A stretch of DNA of 64,000 bases, taken from contig DASVPR010000045.1 in NCBI GenBank assembly GCA_036389485.1, positions 1 to 64,000 on the forward strand. The letters are read 5' to 3'. Below are positions 7,976 to 16,758 of this stretch, piece by piece. The notes under the pieces are model-generated. The model was given only the letters and a program-made list of their open reading frames with translations, searched no databases and was not told the origin of the DNA. Source of the DNA: CADCVT01 sp036389485. GTDB taxonomy: Bacteria > Actinomycetota > Thermoleophilia > Solirubrobacterales > Solirubrobacteraceae. Positions within the stretch are counted from its first letter, which is position 1. Each line of letters opens with the position of its first letter. Made by a program: the position numbers and the translations under genes.

Positions 7976-8913
7976 GGCAGGATCACGATCTTGCCGAGCT
8001 TGCCGCCGGCGGTGAACCGCTCGTAGGCGGCCGCGGCCTCGTCGAGCGGGAAGGTGCCGGCGACGGGGACGTGCACGGCGCCGCTCTGCAGCAGCGGCAG
8101 GACGTGCTTCTCCACGAGCCGCGCGGTCGCGGCCTTCTCCTCGAGCGGCCGGGCGCGCAGCGTCGAGCCGCGCAGCAGCGCGCGCTTGCCCATCAGCGCG
8201 AGCAGGTTCACGTCGGCCTTGAACCCGGCGCCGACGCCGATCACGACGATCCGGCCGTCGAGGTTCACGGCGCGCAGGTCGCCCGCCATGTTGGGCGCGC
8301 CGACCAGCTCGAGGATCACGTCGAACGGGCCGGCGTCGGCGAACTCCTCGGGGGCGATCGCTTCCTCGGCGCCCAGCTCCTCGACGCGCGGGCGCAGGTC
8401 GGCATTGCGGACGGTGGCGGTCACGCGCGCGCCCGCCGCCGCGCCGAGCTGCACGGCCGCCGTGCCGACGCCGCCCGCGGCGCCGTGCACGAGCAGCCGC
8501 TCGCCGGCGCGCAGGCCGCACTGGGTGAAGAGCGCGTCGTGGGCGGTGGTGAAAACCTCGGGGACGCCGCCCGCCGCCGGCCAGTCGAGCGCGTCCGGCA
8601 CCGGCATGAGCTGGCGCTCGTGGACGACCGCCAGCTCGGCCTGCCCGCCGCCGCCGACGATCCCCATGACGCGGTCGCCCTCGGAGAACCGCGAGGCGCC
8701 GTCGCCGGTCGCCGCGACCTCGCCCGCGAGCTCCAGCCCCGGGATGTCCGGCGGCGAGCCGGGCGGGGCCGGATACCCGCCGGCGCGCTGGAGGATGTCC
8801 GCCCCGTTGATCCCCGCGGCGCGGACGCGCACGAGCACCTCGCCCTTCCCCGGACTCGGGTCCGGGTGCTCCTCAACGCTAAGAGATCCGTCTGCAATGG
8901 TGGCGGCGCGCAT
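7972..8913 (-). CDS. NADPH:quinone oxidoreductase, medium-chain (zeta-crystallin type)
   Basis: A 313-residue zinc-independent medium-chain dehydrogenase/reductase. The N-terminal GroES-like half includes VRVRAAGINGADILQRAG and the GxEL..EVAATG strand. The nucleotide-binding motif is VHGAAGGVGTAAVQLG, typical of NADPH-dependent quinone or enone reductases. The structural zinc cysteines are absent, as expected for this subfamily. It likely reduces quinones or alpha,beta-unsaturated carbonyls in the cytoplasm. It is the first gene of a two-gene operon with rpiA, a pairing with no obvious pathway logic. Confidence 0.9.
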   Translation of the reverse strand: MRAATIADGSLSVEEHPDPSPGKGEVLVRVRAAGINGADILQRAGGYPAPPGSPPDIPGLELAGEVAATGDGASRFSEGDRVMGIVGGGGQAELAVVHERQLMPVPDALDWPAAGGVPEVFTTAHDALFTQCGLRAGERLLVHGAAGGVGTAAVQLGAAAGARVTATVRNADLRPRVEELGAEEAIAPEEFADAGPFDVILELVGAPNMAGDLRAVNLDGRIVVIGVGAGFKADVNLLALMGKRALLRGSTLRARPLEEKAATARLVEKHVLPLLQSGAVHVPVAGTFPLDEAAAAYERFTAGGKLGKIVILP

Positions 8914-8939
8914 GGCGCGGCAGTATGGTGCCTCGCCTC

Positions 8940-9971
8940 ATGGGACTGCCGGCCGAGGGCTACCGCCTCACGGACATCTCGCCGAAGGCGTACGAGCACC
9001 CGGCCGATCGCGCTGCCACGGCCGCGCTGGCGTCGGTCCCGATGCTCGACCAGGTCGTGCGCAAGCTGATCGAGTTCGGCTACGAGCGTGCGCTGCGCCA
9101 GGCGTACCTCGGCTCGTCGGTCCGGCTCGGCCCCGACCAGCTGCCGGACACGTGGAACGTCTACCAGCAGGTCCTCGCGACGCTCGACATGCCGGAGACG
9201 TACGACCTGTACGTCACGCAGTTCCCGATCGTCAACGCGCTGACGATCGGGTCCGAGAAGCCGATCATCGTCATGAACTCGGCCCTGGTGAACCTGCTCG
9301 ACGAGGAGGGCCAGCGGGCGGTGCTCGCGCACGAGGTCGCGCACATCCTGTCCGACCACGTCCTCTACCGCACCGGCCTGCAGATCCTCCTGAGCCTGAC
9401 CTTCGGCCGGCTGCCGCTGCTCGCCGGCCTGCCCCTGCTGGCCGTGCGCGCCGCGCTGCTGGAGTGGTCGCGCGCGGCGGAGCTGTCCTGCGACCGCGCG
9501 GCGGCGCTCGTCACGCGCGACCCGCTCGCGGTCTGCCGCACGCTGATGAGCATCACCGCCGGGATGAAGCCCGACAAGCTGAACCTCGACGCCTACCTGG
9601 TGCAGGCGGGCGAGTACCGCGAGGGCGGCAAGGGGTTCGACAAGCTCCAGCGCCTGTGGATGGAGCTCGGGGTGACCCACGCGCTGCCGGTCAAGCGCGT
9701 GCACGAGGTCATGGAGTGGGTGCGCAGCGGCGACTTCGACCGCATCGTCAACGGCGACTACCCGCGCCGCGGCGACCCGGTGGACGTCCGCAAGGAGGCC
9801 GACGAGGCCGTCAACTTCTACCGCGACCGCTTCGCCAGCACGTTCCGCGAGGCCGGCGAGAACCTGGCCAGCGCCAGCGACGCGCTCGCCGACTGGCTGC
9901 GCGGCCAGGGCGGCGCCTCGAAGGAGGACGACGACGGCGCGCCTCCTCCCGAGGACACGCCCGGCCCGTGA
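8940..9971 (+). CDS. M48-family zinc metalloprotease
   Basis: With the ATG at 8940 the protein has 343 residues. The HExxH motif is HEVAH within LAHEVAHILSDH, and the downstream ELSCDRAAAL segment supplies the third zinc ligand (Glu). It thus belongs with the HtpX/Ste24-like M48 peptidases. One or two hydrophobic segments follow the active site (LLSLTFGRLPLLAGLPLLAV), consistent with membrane attachment. The C-terminus is acidic and proline-rich. An in-frame ATG at 8925 exists, but it sits inside a TATGGT hexamer (8924-8929) that looks like a -10 box, so the later, leaderless start is preferred. Its stop overlaps the next gene's GTG. Confidence 0.9.
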   Translation: MGLPAEGYRLTDISPKAYEHPADRAATAALASVPMLDQVVRKLIEFGYERALRQAYLGSSVRLGPDQLPDTWNVYQQVLATLDMPETYDLYVTQFPIVNALTIGSEKPIIVMNSALVNLLDEEGQRAVLAHEVAHILSDHVLYRTGLQILLSLTFGRLPLLAGLPLLAVRAALLEWSRAAELSCDRAAALVTRDPLAVCRTLMSITAGMKPDKLNLDAYLVQAGEYREGGKGFDKLQRLWMELGVTHALPVKRVHEVMEWVRSGDFDRIVNGDYPRRGDPVDVRKEADEAVNFYRDRFASTFREAGENLASASDALADWLRGQGGASKEDDDGAPPPEDTPGP

Positions 9972-10315
9972 GCTTCGACAGCGTCACCGTCGGCCTGCTC
10001 GTGCGGCCGGCCGACGCCCCGTCGCTCTCCGACGCGGAGGATGCCGAGCTGCAGGACGCGCACCTGGCCCACCTCGCCGCGCTCCACGACCGCGGCGTGC
10101 TGCTCGCCGCCGGCCCCTTCGTCGACCAGGACGATCCCGCGGTGCGCGGCGTGACGCTCTTCGGCGTCCCGCCCGCCGAGGCCCGCGCGCTGATGGACGA
10201 GGACCCGAAGGTCCGCGCCGGCGTGCTGGAGATGCGGTTCGCGACGTGGCTCGTGCCGGCCGGCGCCGTCGTGTTCGGGCCGGCGCGCTTCCCGCGCTCG
10301 ACGAGCGAGGTCTAG
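9968..10315 (+). CDS. YCII-like domain protein
   Basis: A 115-residue protein of the YCII/muconolactone-isomerase-like ferredoxin fold. Supporting features are the LQDAHLAHLAALHDRGVLLAAGPF segment, with its conserved His and GPF, and the VRAGVLEMRFATWLV strand. Members are often small enzymes or ligand-binding partners of unknown function. The GTG start overlaps the M48 stop (GTGA), so the pair is coupled. The 3' end overlaps the convergent methyltransferase gene by four bases. Confidence 0.8.
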   Translation: MSFDSVTVGLLVRPADAPSLSDAEDAELQDAHLAHLAALHDRGVLLAAGPFVDQDDPAVRGVTLFGVPPAEARALMDEDPKVRAGVLEMRFATWLVPAGAVVFGPARFPRSTSEV

Positions 10316-11670
10316 CCGACGTGCTCGAGCAGCGCCACCGACTCGATGTGGTGCGTCTGCGGGAACATGTCGACCGGCCGGACGCGCCGTAGCGCGTAGC
10401 CGGCCTCGACGAGCTGCGCCGCGTTCGGGGCGAGCGTCGTCGGGTTGCACGAGACGTAGACGATGCGCTTCGGGGCGGCCTCGATGACGCGCCGGACGAC
10501 CTTCTGCGACAGGCCGCTGCGCGGTGGGTCGACCACGACGACGTCAGGGCGGCCGGCCTGCTCGACCAGCTCGCGCAGCGCGAGGCGGACGTCGCCGGCG
10601 TAGAAGCGCGCGTTGCCGATCTCGTTGCGGCGGGCGGTGGCGATCGCGTCGGAGACCGCCTCCTCGGCGACCTCGAGCCCCCACACCTCCCCCGCACGGG
10701 GCGCGAGGGTCAGGCCGATCGTGCCCATCCCGCAGTAGAGGTCGTACACGCGCTCCCAGCCCTTCAGCGCCGCGTACTCGGCCGCGACGCCGTAGAGCGT
10801 CTCCGCCATCTCGGTGTTGGTCTGGAAGAACGCCTCGGGCGAGATGCCGAGCTCCAGCCCGTTCAGCTCCTCGCGCAGCTGCGTCGCGCCCATCACGAGC
10901 TCGGTGCGGCCGCCGGCGGTCACCTCGGCGACGCCCTCGATGCGCGTCCAGAACAGGGCGTCGGCGACCCCGTCGAGCGCTGCCGCCAGCGGCTCGGCCG
11001 GGAAGGGCGCGTCGGACGTCACGACCCGGACCTGCACCTCGCCGGTCCGGCGACCCTCGCGCACGACGAGGTTGCGCAGCAGGCCGGCCTGCTCGCGGCG
11101 GTCGTACGCCGAGAGGCCCTGCGCCCGGCACCACTCGAGCACCGCGCGCCGCGCGGCGTTGACGCGCTCGGAGGCGAGCAGGTCGTCCTCGACCCCGACG
11201 ATCTCCTCCCACGAGCCCGGCTTGTGGAAGCCGCAGACGAGCGTGCCCTCGTCGTCCGCGCCGAACGAGTACTCGAGCTTGTTGCGGTAGCGCCAGAGCT
11301 CGGTCGCGGGGACGATCGGCTCCAGCTCGTACCCGTCGAGGTGGCCGATGCGCCGCAGCGCGTCGTCGACCTGCTCGGCCTTGACCTGCAGCTGGCGCTC
11401 GTACGGCAGGACCTGCCACGGCGTCCCCGGGTGGCCGGGAGCGCGGGGCTCGATCCGCTCGGGGCTCGGCTCGAGCAGCTCGACCGCCCGCGCCTCGGCG
11501 TAGGCGCGCTTGCGCTTCGTCACGACGGCGCGCACGCGGTCGCCGGGGACGGCGCCGGCGACGAACACGACATAGCCCTCGTGCCGCGCCACCCCGTTGC
11601 CTCCGTACGCGAGGGCGTGGACGGTGAGATCGAGATGTTGACCGCGTTCCGGGCGGACCGCCGTCGTCAT
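10312..11670 (-). CDS. TRAM-domain RNA (uracil-5-)-methyltransferase, TrmA/RlmC/RlmD family
   Basis: A 452-residue SAM-dependent enzyme that would make 5-methyluridine in rRNA or tRNA. Residues 12-65 form a TRAM RNA-binding domain. The C-terminal methyltransferase domain shows YDLYCGMGTIGL (SAM site), VVDPPRSGL and the catalytic VSCNPTTLA motif with its nucleophilic Cys. The cysteine cluster that ligates a 4Fe-4S cluster in E. coli RlmD is missing: the region before WQVLPYERQL reads APGHPGTP with no cysteines. The product is therefore an Fe-S-free member, and the exact target base cannot be assigned. The start overlaps the upstream helical protein's stop by four bases. Confidence 0.9.
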   Translation of the reverse strand: MTTAVRPERGQHLDLTVHALAYGGNGVARHEGYVVFVAGAVPGDRVRAVVTKRKRAYAEARAVELLEPSPERIEPRAPGHPGTPWQVLPYERQLQVKAEQVDDALRRIGHLDGYELEPIVPATELWRYRNKLEYSFGADDEGTLVCGFHKPGSWEEIVGVEDDLLASERVNAARRAVLEWCRAQGLSAYDRREQAGLLRNLVVREGRRTGEVQVRVVTSDAPFPAEPLAAALDGVADALFWTRIEGVAEVTAGGRTELVMGATQLREELNGLELGISPEAFFQTNTEMAETLYGVAAEYAALKGWERVYDLYCGMGTIGLTLAPRAGEVWGLEVAEEAVSDAIATARRNEIGNARFYAGDVRLALRELVEQAGRPDVVVVDPPRSGLSQKVVRRVIEAAPKRIVYVSCNPTTLAPNAAQLVEAGYALRRVRPVDMFPQTHHIESVALLEHVG

Positions 11671-12101
11671 CGCAGCCGGCGCTCGATCGCGCCGAGGACC
11701 GACTTGCGGTTCGCGTTGCGCTTCTCGTAGTCGCGCACCTTCCGCAGCTCTGACGCCGACAGGTCGGCGAGGCGCTCCGCGATCTGCGCCGCGGTGAGGT
11801 CGTCGTAGGCCGCGATCGGGAACGAGGAGCTCAGCCCCGCCGCGCGCCGCGCGCCGCCGACCAGCGCCTCCATCCGCGCCAGGGCGTCCTCGGTCTGCGT
11901 CCGCCCGACCGTGACGAGCCGGTCGAGGAGCTCCTCCGCGTCGGTGCGCGTTATCCGGCCGCGGCGCACGGCGTCGTCGAGCGTCTCTCGCAGCCGGTCG
12001 CTCGGCAGCATCAGCGACCGCGTGAGCAGCTCGCGCACGGCGGCGAGGGTCGTGACCTCGTCGCCGCGGCCTCGCGGCGACGACTTCTTCGGCTGCGGCA
12101 T
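11667..12101 (-). CDS. Helical protein, phasin-like N-terminus and conserved C-terminal helical domain
   Basis: A 144-residue, almost entirely helical protein of unknown function. Residues 15-75 (ELLTRSLMLPSDRLRETLDD and onward) resemble the amphipathic start of PhaF/phasin-type proteins. Residues 98-144 form a compact helical module (DDLTAAQIAERLADLS, then VRDYEKRNANRKSVLGAIE). The tail is basic. It sits 18 bases below the last propeller gene and overlaps the methyltransferase, so it may be co-transcribed with both. Granule or nucleic-acid association is speculative. Confidence 0.75.
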   Translation of the reverse strand: MPQPKKSSPRGRGDEVTTLAAVRELLTRSLMLPSDRLRETLDDAVRRGRITRTDAEELLDRLVTVGRTQTEDALARMEALVGGARRAAGLSSSFPIAAYDDLTAAQIAERLADLSASELRKVRDYEKRNANRKSVLGAIERRLR

Positions 12102-12119
12102 GCGGCGTGAGGCTAGCGC

Positions 12120-13661
12120 CTACGGGATGGTCGGCCGGAGCACCGGGAGCCCCGTGTCGCCCACGTCGTACTCGAAGATCGCCATGTTCGCGACGTTGCC
12201 GCTGAAGTTGGCGCTGTTCGTGAACAGGACGCGCGTCCCGACGAACGCGACGTCCGCGACGGTGTCGTACGCGATGTCCGCGGTCAACCGGTGAACGGGC
12301 GCCTGACGGCGGGCGAGCTCGCGCCCGGCGGGCGACAGGACCACGAAGCCGGTGCGTGCCCCGTCGCCGGCCTCGGCCACGTACACGTTGCCCGACTGGG
12401 CGATCGCCAGCGAGTCCGGGCCCTCGTTGGTCCCGCCCGTCCAGAACGCGGAGAGGGCTCCCGGCGCGCCGGACGTGGTGATCGGCAGCTTGTAGATCTT
12501 GCCCTGCAGGCCCTCGGGCGCGCCCGGCGGCTGCGAGTTCGACACCACGAACAAGAGCGTCCTCTGATCGGCCATCAGCCGGATGCCGTTCGGCCCGATG
12601 AAGCTGATCAGCCGCGGATCGGAGAACCACTTCTGCGCCGTCCCCCCGCCCGGCGGCACGCGCCAGATGACGCCTTGCGTCGTGTCGGTCACGTACAGCG
12701 AGCCGTCGGCACCGAACGCCGCCCCGTTGGGCAACGGCTTGCGATTCCCGAAGCGCGACTGCGCGCTCTCGTTGAAGTCCGGGATCGTCCCGTAGACCGA
12801 CTGCGCCCCCGTGCCCGGATCGAGGCGCACGACGCGCGCGGGATTGACGTCGGCGAGGTACAGCCGCCCCGCGGCGTCGAGCGCGATGCCGGTGAGCCCG
12901 TGGCCCTCCTGTGTCCGCTGCCCGGCGACCGCCCACTCGCGCAGCCGGTTGCCGGCGAAGTCGTACTCGGTCACGCGCGACGGCTCGAGCGTCGGCGCCG
13001 GCCGATCGGCGAGCACGGTGAGCGCCGTGGTGAACGAGCCCACGTAGACGCGGCCCGCCGACTGGTTGACCGCGATCGGGTCGGGGTGCCCCGGCGTGCC
13101 GTCGTCCTTGGCGAACAGCTTCGGGTTCGCCGTCGCCACGGGGACCGTGAACGTCCCGCTGAACCCGATCGGGCCGACCTGATGGCCGCTCGACGGACAG
13201 AGGTCCGTGCCCGGCGGGAAGCTCCAGGTCACCCGCGTCGCCGGCCCGCCGTCGACGCTCATCGTCGAGACGGTCCTCAGCTCGATCCGGAACGGCCGGA
13301 CGTCGGTCAGCCCGTTGTCGAGCGCGATGTGGAGGTAGCGAGTCGGATGCTCGCCCTCGACCTCCGCGGTCGCCGGCGTGGCGAACCCGCAATGGCTGTG
13401 GACGTACACGCTCGGCGCGCTGAGCGTGGCGTGGAACGTCCCGTTGCGCGGGTGCACGCAGCTCGCCGAGCCGGTCAGATCGGTGTTGCCGCTCTTGTCC
13501 GGCTCGCGCCAGAACAGGTTGAACCACGCCCAGTCGACGGCAGTGGTCGTCTGCAGGGACTCGATCGTGCACGTCATCTCGCTCGCGTCGGCGTGCGCGG
13601 CCGGAGCGGCGGCGAGCGAGACGGCGAGGACCGCGGCGAGCAGGGCGAGCAGCGTGCGCAC
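12120..13661 (-). CDS. Secreted NHL/SMP-30-like beta-propeller protein, paralogue A
   Basis: A 513-residue exported protein. A Sec signal (RTLLALLAAVLAVSLAAAP) ends near AHADASEMTC. An N-terminal domain of about 160 residues holds paired cysteines (TCT, SCVHP, CGF, LCPSS). From about residue 185 onward repeated blades of NHL/gluconolactonase type appear, for example GLTGIALDAAGRLYLADV, LPNGAAFGADGSLYVTD and GNVYVAEAGDGA. This propeller is nearly identical to that of paralogue B. The GTG at 13661 is preceded by GAGG at a 6-base spacing, and that GAGG overlaps the TGA stop of the gene upstream. A GTG at 13673 is an alternative. Fourth gene of a tandem set, function unknown. Confidence 0.85.
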   Translation of the reverse strand: MRTLLALLAAVLAVSLAAAPAAHADASEMTCTIESLQTTTAVDWAWFNLFWREPDKSGNTDLTGSASCVHPRNGTFHATLSAPSVYVHSHCGFATPATAEVEGEHPTRYLHIALDNGLTDVRPFRIELRTVSTMSVDGGPATRVTWSFPPGTDLCPSSGHQVGPIGFSGTFTVPVATANPKLFAKDDGTPGHPDPIAVNQSAGRVYVGSFTTALTVLADRPAPTLEPSRVTEYDFAGNRLREWAVAGQRTQEGHGLTGIALDAAGRLYLADVNPARVVRLDPGTGAQSVYGTIPDFNESAQSRFGNRKPLPNGAAFGADGSLYVTDTTQGVIWRVPPGGGTAQKWFSDPRLISFIGPNGIRLMADQRTLLFVVSNSQPPGAPEGLQGKIYKLPITTSGAPGALSAFWTGGTNEGPDSLAIAQSGNVYVAEAGDGARTGFVVLSPAGRELARRQAPVHRLTADIAYDTVADVAFVGTRVLFTNSANFSGNVANMAIFEYDVGDTGLPVLRPTIP

Positions 13662-13669
13662 GGCGGGCC

Positions 13670-15208
13670 TCACGGGATGCTCGGCCGGAGCACCGGAAGG
13701 CCGGTGTCGCCGACGTCGTATTCGAAGATCGCCATGTTCGCGACGTTGCCGGTGAAGTTGGCGCTGTTCGTGAACAGGACGCGCGTGCCCACGAAGGCGA
13801 CGTCGGCCACCGTGTCGTAGGCGATGTCCGGGCTGAGCCGATGGACCGGGGCCTGGCGGCGCGCGAGCTCGCGCCCGGCGGGCGACAGGACCACGAAGCC
13901 GGTCCGCGCCCCGTCGCCGGCCTCGGCCACGTACACGTTGCCCGACTGCGCGATGGCCAGCGAGTCCGGCCCCTCGTTCGTCCCGCCCGTCCAGAACGTC
14001 GACAGCGCCCCCGGCGCGCCGGTGGTCGTGATCGGCAGCTTGTAGATCTTGCCCTGCAGGCCCTCGGGCGCGCCGGGCGGCTGCGAGTTCGAGACGACGA
14101 AGAGCAGCGTCTTCTGGTCGGCCATCAGCCGGATCCCGTTCGGGCCGATGAAGCTGACCAGCCGCGGATCGGAGAACCACTTCTGCGCCGTGCCTCCGCC
14201 CGCCGGGATCCGCCACATGACGCCCTGGGTGGTGTCGGTCACGTACAGCGAGCCGTCGGGCCCGAACGCCGCCCCGTTGGGCAGCGGCTTGCGATTCCCG
14301 AACCGCGACTGCGCGCTCTCGTTGAAGTCCGGGATCGTCCCGTAGACGGACTGCGCCCCCGTGCTCGGATCCAGGCGCACCACCCGCGCGGGGTTGACGT
14401 CGGCCACGTAGAGCCGGCCGGTCGCGTCGAGCGCGATCCCGGTCAGGCCGTGGCCCTCCTGGGTGCGCTGGCCGTTGATCGCCCAGTCGCGCAGCCGGTT
14501 CCCGGACAGGTCGTACTCGGTCACCCGCGACGGCTCGAGGCTCGGCGCGGGCCGATCGGCGAGCACCGTCAGCGCGGTCGTGAACGACCCCACGTACACC
14601 CGGCCGGTCGACTGGTTGACGGCGATCGGATCCGGGTGCCCCGGGATGCCGTCGTCCTTGGCGAACAGCTTCGGGTTCGTCTTGGACACGTTGACCTTGA
14701 AGCTCCCGGTGATGCTCGGCGAGTTGTAGTTGTTGCTGCCGTAGCCGCCGCCCGAGCACGGGTTGCTGCCGACGTGCCACGTCGCCACCGAGACCGGGCC
14801 GTCGACCTGGATCCAACCGGGCGTCCCCTCGGCGCGGGCGACCGGCGAGTAGGCGCTCGAGAACGGGCGGCTGTCCTTGAGCCCGGAGGAGAACGCGAAC
14901 GTCAGCGTCCCGCTGGCCGACGCGCTGCTCGTCCCGAACCCGCACGAGCTCGACACCGAGGCCGTCCCGCCCAGCGTCGCCTGCCAGGTGCCGGAGACGG
15001 GATGCACGCACGTCGCCGACCCGCTCAGCGTCGTGCTGCCCGTGTGCGTGGGCTCGCGCGAGAACAGGTTGAAGAACGCCCACTCGGTGGGCGCCATGTC
15101 GAGCGAGACGATCGTGCACGTCATGTCGGAGGCGTCGGCCTGCGCCGCCGGCGCGGCGGCCAGCGAGACGGCGGCGAGGACGGCGAGAAGGACGAGGAGC
15201 GTTCGCAT
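13670..15208 (-). CDS. Secreted NHL/SMP-30-like beta-propeller protein, paralogue B
   Basis: A 512-residue paralogue of the flanking genes. The signal peptide (MRTLLVLLAVLAAVSLAAAP) is followed by the shared ADASDMTCT start of the mature protein. The N-terminal domain, with conserved Cys residues in SATCVHP and SSCGFG, differs from that of copy A. The propeller (from about residue 190) is almost the same as copy A, including HGLTGIALDATGRLYVADV and IGPNGIRLMADQKTLLFVV. Start ATG 15208 has a GAGG six bases upstream. The propeller may bind or hydrolyse a ligand such as a lactone, but no metal-binding active-site residues can be assigned with confidence. Confidence 0.85.
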   Translation of the reverse strand: MRTLLVLLAVLAAVSLAAAPAAQADASDMTCTIVSLDMAPTEWAFFNLFSREPTHTGSTTLSGSATCVHPVSGTWQATLGGTASVSSSCGFGTSSASASGTLTFAFSSGLKDSRPFSSAYSPVARAEGTPGWIQVDGPVSVATWHVGSNPCSGGGYGSNNYNSPSITGSFKVNVSKTNPKLFAKDDGIPGHPDPIAVNQSTGRVYVGSFTTALTVLADRPAPSLEPSRVTEYDLSGNRLRDWAINGQRTQEGHGLTGIALDATGRLYVADVNPARVVRLDPSTGAQSVYGTIPDFNESAQSRFGNRKPLPNGAAFGPDGSLYVTDTTQGVMWRIPAGGGTAQKWFSDPRLVSFIGPNGIRLMADQKTLLFVVSNSQPPGAPEGLQGKIYKLPITTTGAPGALSTFWTGGTNEGPDSLAIAQSGNVYVAEAGDGARTGFVVLSPAGRELARRQAPVHRLSPDIAYDTVADVAFVGTRVLFTNSANFTGNVANMAIFEYDVGDTGLPVLRPSIP

Positions 15209-15216
15209 GGCGGACC

Positions 15217-16758
15217 TCACGGCACGGTCGGCTTGAGCACGGTCAGGCCGGGATCGCCGACGTCGTAGACGAACACGCCCATGTTCGCCGGGATCCCGCT
15301 GAAGTTGGCGGAGTTCGTGAAGTAGGCCTTGGTCCCGATGAACGCGACGTCGGCGACGGTGTCGTAGCCGCGCTCGGCGGTCAGACGGTTGACGGGCGCC
15401 TGGCGGCGGGCGATCTCCCGGCCGGCCGGCGTCAGGACGACGAAGCCGGTGCGCGCGCCGTCGCCGGCCTCGGCCACGTAGACGTTGCCCGACTGGGCGA
15501 TCGCCAGCGAGTCCGGGCCCTCGTTGGTCCCGCCCGTCCAGAACGTCGACAGCGTGCCGGGCGCGCCGGTGGTGATCGGCAGCTTGTAGATCTTCCCCTG
15601 GAGGCCTTCGAGCGCGCCCGGCGGCTGCGAGTTGGAGACCACGAACAACAGCGTCTTCTGGTCGGCCATCAGGCGGATGCCGTTGGGACCGATGTAGCTC
15701 TTCAGGCGCGTGTCGGTGAACCACCGCTGCGCGGTGCCGCCGCCCGGCGGCACCCGCCAGATCGTGGCCTGCGTCGTGTCGGTCACGTACAGCGAGCCGT
15801 CGGGGCCGAAGGCGGCGCCGTTGGGGAGCGGCGGGCGGTTGCCCGTCGCCGACTGCTCGTTGACGTTCGGGATCGTCGCGTAGGTGGTCTGCGCCCCGGT
15901 CGCGGGATCGAGGCGGACCACCCGCGCCGGCGCGACGTCCGCGAGGTAGAGCCGGCCCGCCGCGTCGAGCGCGATGCCCGTGAGGCCGTGCCCCTTGTCC
16001 ACCGCCTGCCCCGCGATCGTCCACGACCGGCGCACCACCCCGGTCGCCGGGTCGAGCGCGTAGACCTTCGACGGCTGGACGTTCGGGGGCGGCGTGTCGG
16101 CCAGGACCGAGAGGGCGGTGGTGAACGAGCCGACGTACAGGGTCGAGCCGTCCGCGCTCGCCGCGATCGGGTCGGGATGGGTGAGGCCGATCCCGACCGC
16201 GGTCAGCGGCTTCGGGTTGTCCGGCGAGACGGGCACGTTGAACGTGCCCGAGAAGCTCAGGCCGGAGATGCTCCAGCTCGGCTTGAAGAGGCGGCACCGC
16301 TGCTGGTCGGGGAAGTGCCAGGTCATCGGCGTGTACTCGCCCCCGACGCGGATGAGCCCGGTCTGGTCCGGCTCGTCGGTGTCGGGCCCGTACCAGAAGT
16401 CGAACTCGCGCCGGTCCTTCAGGCCGTTGGAGAGCGCGATCTGCATCTCGCCGTCGATCGTCGCCCCGCCGCTCGCGCCGGGCACGCCGCAGATCGAGGT
16501 GTCGACCTCGGCGTTGGTGGCCGACAGGGTCGCGCCGAACGTGCCGTACTTCGGATGGAGGCAGGACGCCGTCCCGTTGAGCCCGACGTAGCTGAGCGGA
16601 TCGTCCTGGCTGAAGATCGAGTTGTACGCCCACTCGATCGTCCCGCTCATGGTCAGCGTCTGGATCGTGCAGGTCATCTCCGAGGCGTCCGCGTGCGCCT
16701 GCGCCGGCGCGGCGAGCGCGCACGCGACGGCGACGGCGAGGAGGGCGAGCAGCCTCAC
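15217..16758 (-). CDS. Secreted NHL/SMP-30-like beta-propeller protein, paralogue C
   Basis: A 513-residue paralogue closer to D than to A and B, for example in DKGHGLTGIALDAAGRLYLAD and VYALDPATG. The signal peptide RLLALLAVAVACALAAP leads into HADASEMTCT. The N-terminal domain retains the cysteine pattern (TASCLHP, SICGVPG, RCRLF). The GTG start at 16758 overlaps the TGA stop of copy D by four bases, indicating translational coupling. The substitution pattern (conserved propeller, variable N-terminal domain) suggests the N-terminal domain sets specificity. Confidence 0.85.
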   Translation of the reverse strand: MRLLALLAVAVACALAAPAQAHADASEMTCTIQTLTMSGTIEWAYNSIFSQDDPLSYVGLNGTASCLHPKYGTFGATLSATNAEVDTSICGVPGASGGATIDGEMQIALSNGLKDRREFDFWYGPDTDEPDQTGLIRVGGEYTPMTWHFPDQQRCRLFKPSWSISGLSFSGTFNVPVSPDNPKPLTAVGIGLTHPDPIAASADGSTLYVGSFTTALSVLADTPPPNVQPSKVYALDPATGVVRRSWTIAGQAVDKGHGLTGIALDAAGRLYLADVAPARVVRLDPATGAQTTYATIPNVNEQSATGNRPPLPNGAAFGPDGSLYVTDTTQATIWRVPPGGGTAQRWFTDTRLKSYIGPNGIRLMADQKTLLFVVSNSQPPGALEGLQGKIYKLPITTGAPGTLSTFWTGGTNEGPDSLAIAQSGNVYVAEAGDGARTGFVVLTPAGREIARRQAPVNRLTAERGYDTVADVAFIGTKAYFTNSANFSGIPANMGVFVYDVGDPGLTVLKPTVP

